64,000 bases of DNA from Perilla frutescens (lineage: Eukaryota; Streptophyta; Magnoliopsida; Lamiales; Lamiaceae): assembly GCA_026008535.1 (NCBI GenBank), contig BRKX01000009.1:46993001-47057000 (forward strand). The letters are read 5' to 3'. Positions 58,940-64,000 of this stretch are shown here, one piece after another. Positions within the stretch are counted from its first letter, which is position 1. Every line of letters starts with the position of its first letter. Below the pieces are notes generated by a model. That model saw only the letters and a list, made by a program, of their open reading frames with translations, was not told the origin of the DNA and ran no database searches. Position numbers and translations under genes: made by a program.

Positions 58940-60655
58940 TTTTTTTTTTTAAATTTTATTTAATTATTTTTAAAATAATAAAATATGATTTCAATCTATT
59001 CTAATACAAATATTCTCCCTATTAAAATCATTTTTATATTTTTATTCATTTATTTTAATTTTTGAAAAAATAATATCGCAATATACATTTATTAATATAA
59101 CATCTTTAAATTTGTATTATTTCCTTACTAAATACAAATTTATACAAATTAGCTTTATTAGTATTCTTATAAATAAATTAATTAGTATATTATTATATAT
59201 TTAAAAAATGTATTAAGTTTAACATAATATTTATTATAGTTACTACTACAAGATTAATCAATTATACATTAAAAAACTAAAATATACTATGAAAATATAT
59301 ATACATAATATATTATATAATGGATTTTAATTTTTAATTATAAACTAAAGTAATTTTTAATTTTTTTTAATTTTTTATTTATTTTTAAATTTTTTATAAT
59401 TATTTTTAAAATAATTAAATATGATTTCAATCTATTCTAATACAAATATTCTCCCTATTAAAATAATTTTTATATTTTTATTCATTTATTTTAATTTTTA
59501 AAAAAATAATATTGCAATTATACACATTTATTAATATCACATCTTTAAATTTGTATTATCTTCTTATTAAATAAAAATTTATACGAATTAGCTTTATTAG
59601 TATTCTTATAAATAAACTAATTAGTATATTATTATATATTTAAAAAATGTATTAAGTTTAACATAATATTTATTATAGTTACTATTACAAGATTAATCAA
59701 TTATGCATTAACAAACTAAAATATACTATGAAAATATATACATAATATAGTATATAATGGATTTTAATTTTTAATTATAAACTAATGTAATTTTTAATTT
59801 TTTTTAATTTTTTATTTATTTTTTAAATTTTATTTAATTATTTTTAAAATAATTAAGTATGATTTCAATCTATTCTAATACAAATATTCTCCCTATTAAA
59901 ATCATTTTTATATTTTTATTCATTTATTTTAATTTTTGAAAAAATAATATCGCAATTATACACATTTATTAATATCACATCTTTAAATTTGTATTATTTC
60001 CTTATTAAATACAAATTTATACAAATTAGCTTTATTAGTATTCTTATAAATAAACTAATTAGTATATTATTATATATTTAAAAAATGTATTAAGTTTAAC
60101 ATAATACTTATTATAGTTACTACTACAAGATTAATCAATTATACATTAACAAACTAAAATATACTATGAAAATATATACATAATATAGTATATAATGGAT
60201 TTTAATTTTTAATTATAAACTAAAGTAATTTTTAATTTTTTATTTATTTTTTAAATTTTATTTAATTATTTTTAAAATAATTAAATATGATTTCAATCAA
60301 TTCTAATACAAACATTCTCCCTATTAAAATCATTTTTATATTTTTATTCATTTATTTTAATTTTTGAAAAAATAATATCGCAATTATACACATTTATTAA
60401 TATCACATCTTTAAATTTGTATTATTTCCTTATTAAATACAAATTTATACAAATTAGCTTTATTAGTATTCTTATAAATAGACTAATTAGTATATTATTA
60501 TATATTTAAAAAATTTATTAAGTTTAACATAATATTTATTATAGTTACTACTACAAGATTAATCAATTATACATTAACAAACTAAAATAAACTATGAAAA
60601 TATATACATAATATAGTATATAGTGGATTTTAATTTTTAATTATAAACTAAAGTT
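58940..60655. repeat. Tandem repeat, unit about 430-438 bp, four copies
   Basis: The landmark GATTTCAATCTATTCTAATA starts at 58987, 59423 and 59861, with a one-base variant at 60289, giving periods of 436, 438 and 428 bp. Units are over 80% A+T and very similar by eye, so the amplification is recent relative to the element. Confidence 0.9.
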
Positions 60656-61076
60656 ATTTATTATGTAAGTAAAAATAATTTAATTCATTATGATATTTAG
60701 CATGAAACACAAAGTAAGACTATTTAACCACATTTTCACCATGATATATATATATATATATAATTTTAAAATAATTTAATTAATAAATTATAGTTCTTAT
60801 ATACAAATATATAATACAATATCACCTTTAATATAATTTTTGTATGCATGGATACTTAATAAATATCACCTTAAATTATATTTCTTATATACAAATATAT
60901 AATACAATATAATATCAATATTATATATATATATATATTTGTGCACAAATAGATATAAATATATTAATAAGAATATAACACTTTTAATTTATATAGATAA
61001 AGAAAAATAAATTATGAAAAAATTGTATAAGTATATATATATATTATTTAAACTATCAATATAACATCAATTGAAC

Positions 61077-61140
61077 TTGCCCCAATGGATAAGTTCTTGA
61101 CCCTCCTTCTAGGAGGTCACAGGTTCGAATCCTCTTAGGT
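61077..61140 (+). other. tRNA-like sequence inside CACTA element
   Basis: An A-box-like segment TTGCCCCAATGGATAAG at 61077-61093 and a perfect B-box GGTTCGAATCC at 61122-61132. A CTCC/GGAG hairpin lies between them in the anticodon-arm position, with loop TTCTA. No matching acceptor stem is evident. It is probably a tRNA-derived relic that could still bind TFIIIC. Confidence 0.55.
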
Positions 61141-61398
61141 GCATATTATACACAATTATTCTTGAAGGGCTTGGGCGCGGGCATTTCATCGGGTCGGGTC
61201 AAGGGCTCATTCATGGGTAGTGACGGGATTTTCCGTCACTAGATCCGTCGCTAAGCCTTGGCGACGGGCGAACCACCGTCGCACATGATTAGCGACGAGC
61301 AATTTAGCGATGGGGGTTTCCCGTCGCTAAACCCTATAGCGACGGGATTAGCGACGGAAAATTATGATGAACAAAATCGGAATTTTGTTGTAGTGAAA

Positions 61399-61955
61399 AT
61401 TATTGTTATATTAAATGTTTATGATGAAAATATACTAAGGATTATAGTATCGTATATCACATCTCATTTTATTTTTAATTTTTTCAATAATTTAGTTTAA
61501 AGATTAAAGAAGAATATAAGATTATTATTTACTACATTAGATTTCACATTGTTTAGTTTTTAGTTAGGAGTTTTGTATTAATTATATGAAATATAATATT
61601 TTACTATATGTTTATGATAAACATATACTAAGTATTATAACATTATATATCATATCTCATCTTATTTTTTTTATTTTTTTGATAATTCATCATAGCATTT
61701 AGTCTAAAGATTAACGAATTGAAGAATATAAGATTATTATATATTACATCTGATTTCACATTGTTCAATTTTTAGTTAGAAATTTTGTATTAAATTATAC
61801 GAAATATAATATTTTCCTAAATGTTTATGCTGAACATACTAAGTATTATAGCATTATATATCATATTTCATTTTATTTTAATTTTTTTGATAATTTATCA
61901 TAACTTTTACTCGAAAGATTAAAGAAGAATATAACATTATTATTTATTACATCTG
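61399..61955. repeat. Tandem repeat, unit about 193-213 bp, three copies
   Basis: The landmark ATGTTTATG starts at 61415, 61608 and 61821, each followed by a TACTAAG-type block and later AAGAATATAA. Part of the hAT-like element just right of the nested CACTA. Confidence 0.8.
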
Positions 61956-62224
61956 ATCGATATACGGTAGTACTGATGTGCCGGTATGTACCGTCATACC
62001 GTACCACGGTACGATATATGCCGAAGTGAAGGTATATACCGGTATACCGTTACAAAGGTAAATACCTTCACTTCGGCATATACCGTGATATGGTATGATG
62101 GTATATATCGGCACATCGGTATATATACCTTCACTTCAGTCTATACCATGGTACAGTATATACCGATATATGACGGTATACCGAACTTCCGGTATATGCC
62201 GGTATACCTTAATTTTTTAAAATT

Positions 62225-62500
62225 CATACATTTAGCTTGGGATAAAATTCTCTAGTCCACTTTTCATCTCCCACTATGAAATTTAATATTTTAAAAATGT
62301 TTATCACAAAAATAAATTTTATTATGGTATTACAAATCATAATCAACATTTATTGCTAAAAATTAAATTTTTTAAAAATTATATACCCTACTTTTGGAAT
62401 AATCAACCATATGAATCAATTATATTAACTAAAAAATAAGAAATAAATATTAAAAAATAAATATAAACCCTAATTGGATGGAATGAACCCTAAATAATAA
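62225..62500. repeat. Dispersed repeat, copy 2 (empty site)
   Basis: The copy without the MITE found in 56225-56760. The join reads ACAAATCATAATCAACATT at about 62331-62349. Confidence 0.8.
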
Positions 62501-62763
62501 TTATAAAATTAAACTAAGCCATAAGAAATTAAAATTAAAGAAAAAATTTGATGAAAATCGAATAAAAATTAAAATGGGACAGTAGATAGATAAAAGGGAG
62601 ATAGATGATTTCATTTCTTTTACCTTACCGTAAAATTTTGATGAGATATCATAGCTTACCTAAAAATCGATGACCGTAAATATCGCTATTTTCAGTATTT
62701 TTCCAGTACGGTATGGACAATATTACGTTATAATGGAATTTTTTGCCAAACCCTAAATTTGGC

Positions 62764-63348
62764 TTCTTAAATGTTTAAGACGAGTTTCCTTCATTTATTT
62801 AGATCAATCACATATCTAAGTTTTTATCTTAGGTCAAATATGACTTCTGATTTATGACGGTTGTTAGAATCTGTTAATTAAATTCATCATGGAATTGCGC
62901 ATTATATGACGTAATACTTTTTAATGGACAGCCGATTTAAAGGAGGTCCATGGTTGAGGTTGGTGATGATAAAGACACCAAGAAGAACATAGAATCAGCA
63001 CTGCCAAAGAAAAAATAGCATAAACTATTACAATGGTTATCCAAAACCAAACAGAGTTTGTTATGATTGTGAAGCTATTGCAGATAAGGAAATAAAGGTC
63101 AATTTCAGTATAACTATATACGAGTTTCTCCCAACTCTTGTTTTCACCAAACAATGAAATAGCCAATGATATTAATGGAACGGATAAAACAATAATAGAG
63201 AACTATAATAGAGGAAGATATTATTATTTTACACATAGTTTGTACTAAATGGTGTTATACAAGAAACCATGTAAACTGAAAATAACACGAAACCATATTT
63301 ATTTAAAATCAAACACAGTAAAATGATATCTTAGTCCCCTTTGGTTTG
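62764..63348. other. 3' flank of BBE-like gene 2
   Basis: AT-rich spacer between the hAT-like element and the stop codon of the minus-strand gene. The hydrophobic minus-strand ORF 62921-63166 has no recognisable domain and is not supported as a gene. The gene's 3' UTR should lie next to 63349. Confidence 0.5.
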
Positions 63349-64000
63349 TCACTTAGAGTGCAGAGATGGGATGCTTTGCTCGTTTCTAAAGAAATTTTGC
63401 GGATCAAATTTGGTTTTCACTTGGACAAGGCGATGGAAATTGTTGTTGAAATATTTGTTGCCCCAAATGCTCGCTTGTTCGTAGCTAGTCTTTCCTACAA
63501 GGTTGTTGACTCCGAGGTCGAGATCTCTGTAGTTGAGGTAAGCTTCCCTCGGGGAATTTGAAACATAAGGAGTCACGTAATTGTAATACCTTCTAGTCCA
63601 ACTTATGTACCTGTCTGAATTTTGAGCCCCATCATCTTGCCAGGAAACAAAACCAGCAAGCATGTACAAGTTACCAGCTCTATGAGGAAACGGAGTGGCG
63701 GATTCAGAAATTTCATCCATTCTTCCACCGTACGGGACCATGTAGACAAAAGCGCTGTCAGTTTCTAGTTCATATAATAGTCTCACGATGCCTTGAATCC
63801 CGTTTACAGGAATGGGTGTCTGCACATAATCTGTTTTTCCTTTGTAGTCGTATAGATTGGGCAGAGTCCTATTTAGCAGAACTTCAAGTGGCTCTTTTTG
63901 AATAGGTGGTAGTGCAGGTGCTTGGGAAATATATACTGTAGATTCCACCCAACTCATTTCAGAGCAATCCTCCCTTACCAGCCCCAACTCTGGGAAACTT
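63349..64000 (-). CDS. BBE-like FAD-dependent oxidoreductase, C-terminal part (window edge)
   Basis: The last 217 codons of a BBE-like protein; the frame stays open to base 64000, so the rest lies outside the window. Seen in order: the FPELGLVREDC start, MSWVES, the substrate-domain YGGRMDEI, FPHRAGN, NYRDLDLGV with the conserved tyrosine, and FFRNEQSIP, then a TGA at 63351-63349. Each block has a counterpart in the gene at 10261-11850, which is on the same strand. The flavin-binding part cannot be inspected. No stop or shift in this segment, so the gene may be functional. The two genes are probably tandem duplicates separated by transposon growth; the substrate is unknown. Confidence 0.93.
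   Translation of the reverse strand, partial: SFPELGLVREDCSEMSWVESTVYISQAPALPPIQKEPLEVLLNRTLPNLYDYKGKTDYVQTPIPVNGIQGIVRLLYELETDSAFVYMVPYGGRMDEISESATPFPHRAGNLYMLAGFVSWQDDGAQNSDRYISWTRRYYNYVTPYVSNSPREAYLNYRDLDLGVNNLVGKTSYEQASIWGNKYFNNNFHRLVQVKTKFDPQNFFRNEQSIPSLHSK

Larger units (their letters stand above)
58688..61395. mobile_element. Non-autonomous CACTA element with internal tandem repeats
   Basis: Starts CACTACAAAAAAAG and ends TTGTTGTAGTG, flanked by AAA on both sides. GCGACGGGG-type subterminal repeats lie at both ends (58710-58910; 61220-61360). The interior holds a four-unit tandem repeat and a tRNA-like segment. No ORF. Its repeats differ slightly (GACGGGG against GACGGAT) from the element at 54504, so the two are related but distinct. 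Confidence 0.87.
58408..62755. mobile_element. hAT-like element rich in CGGTAT motifs, with nested CACTA
   Basis: The left end is TAGGGGTGTC at 58408; the right end is the complement of TAGGGTTTGGC at 62755. Flanks AATTTGAC (58400-58407) and AATTTGGC (62756-62763) make an 8 bp duplication with one mismatch, the hAT hallmark. Both sides carry many CGGTAT/ATACCG copies (58490-58685; 61960-62215). A CACTA element sits at 58688-61395. No transposase is recognised. The short terminal inverted repeats match only partly. Confidence 0.7.

Noticed and set aside
58940..60655. CRISPR-like or centromeric satellite array
   Set aside because: Only four units of about 435 bp, no spacer pattern, confined within a CACTA element in plant DNA.
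62921..63166. Hydrophobic minus-strand ORF of 81 residues with an apparent membrane segment
   Set aside because: Short, AT-rich, no partner exons, no family motif, and it lies in the 3' flank of a BBE-like gene.
63349..63987. Start codon of BBE-like gene 2 at 63987
   Set aside because: That codon reads TTG (leucine) inside a conserved FPELG block, and the frame continues to the window edge.

Overview
This is a window of plant nuclear chromosome, almost certainly from a eudicot with a transposon-rich genome. It is AT-rich and full of plant LTR retrotransposons of lineages found only in plants (Tekay-like, Athila-like and Tat-like Ty3/gypsy, and Ty1/copia). It also holds CACTA, hAT and Mutator-type DNA elements and a decayed pararetrovirus copy. 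The only convincing host genes are two berberine-bridge-enzyme-like (BBE-like) FAD oxidoreductase genes. Both lie on the minus strand: a complete intronless gene at 10261-11850 and the 3' part of a second at 63349-64000. They look like neighbours in a tandem family whose roughly 51 kb spacer has filled with nested transposons. I could not determine the species.

Layout. 1-4123: 3' part of a Tekay-like chromovirus with its 3' LTR. 4124 to about 9870: an endogenous pararetrovirus relic (Caulimoviridae, petuvirus-like order movement protein, coat protein, protease, RT), broken many times and carrying a foldback element at 6451-6945. 10261-11850: BBE-like gene 1. 13268 to about 17450: minus-strand Ty1/copia relic lacking its RT. 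18075-19310: CACTA end with an hAT element inserted at 18439-19151. 20005-28225: Athila-like element without a 3' LTR. 28226-44403: a copia LTR split by a Mutator-type element (28647-44350), itself split by a Tat-like element (29068-43820), whose 5' LTR is split by a chromovirus-like element (29087-34593). 44434-49221: a second chromovirus-like element, internally deleted. 49316-53398: a CACTA element carrying host exons and an LTR fragment. 54504-55762, 56356-56609 and 58688-61395: CACTA-like non-autonomous elements, the last inside an hAT-like element (58408-62755). 63349-64000: BBE-like gene 2.

The nesting is supported by target-site duplications readable in the sequence: ATACT around 29068-43820, ATATG around 44434-49221, AAG around 54504-55762, AAA around 58688-61395, and near-perfect 8-9 bp duplications for the hAT and Mutator-type elements. 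The implied order of events is Athila-like insertion, then copia LTR, then Mutator-type, then Tat-like, then the chromovirus-like element. Most retroelement genes are broken, often where a stop replaces a glutamine, arginine or tryptophan codon, as expected from deamination of methylated cytosine in silenced DNA.

The two BBE-like genes do not form an operon-like unit with anything else. Their likely role is secreted or vacuolar flavin-dependent oxidation of carbohydrate, monolignol or specialised-metabolite substrates; the substrate cannot be read from the sequence. I found no convincing new cellular system. The most unusual observations are tRNA-like modules placed alike in two CACTA-type elements, a spliced-looking antisense ORF in the Tat-like element, captured exons (one kinase-like) in a CACTA element, an in-frame RT-integrase fusion left by a deletion, and a filled/empty site pair.
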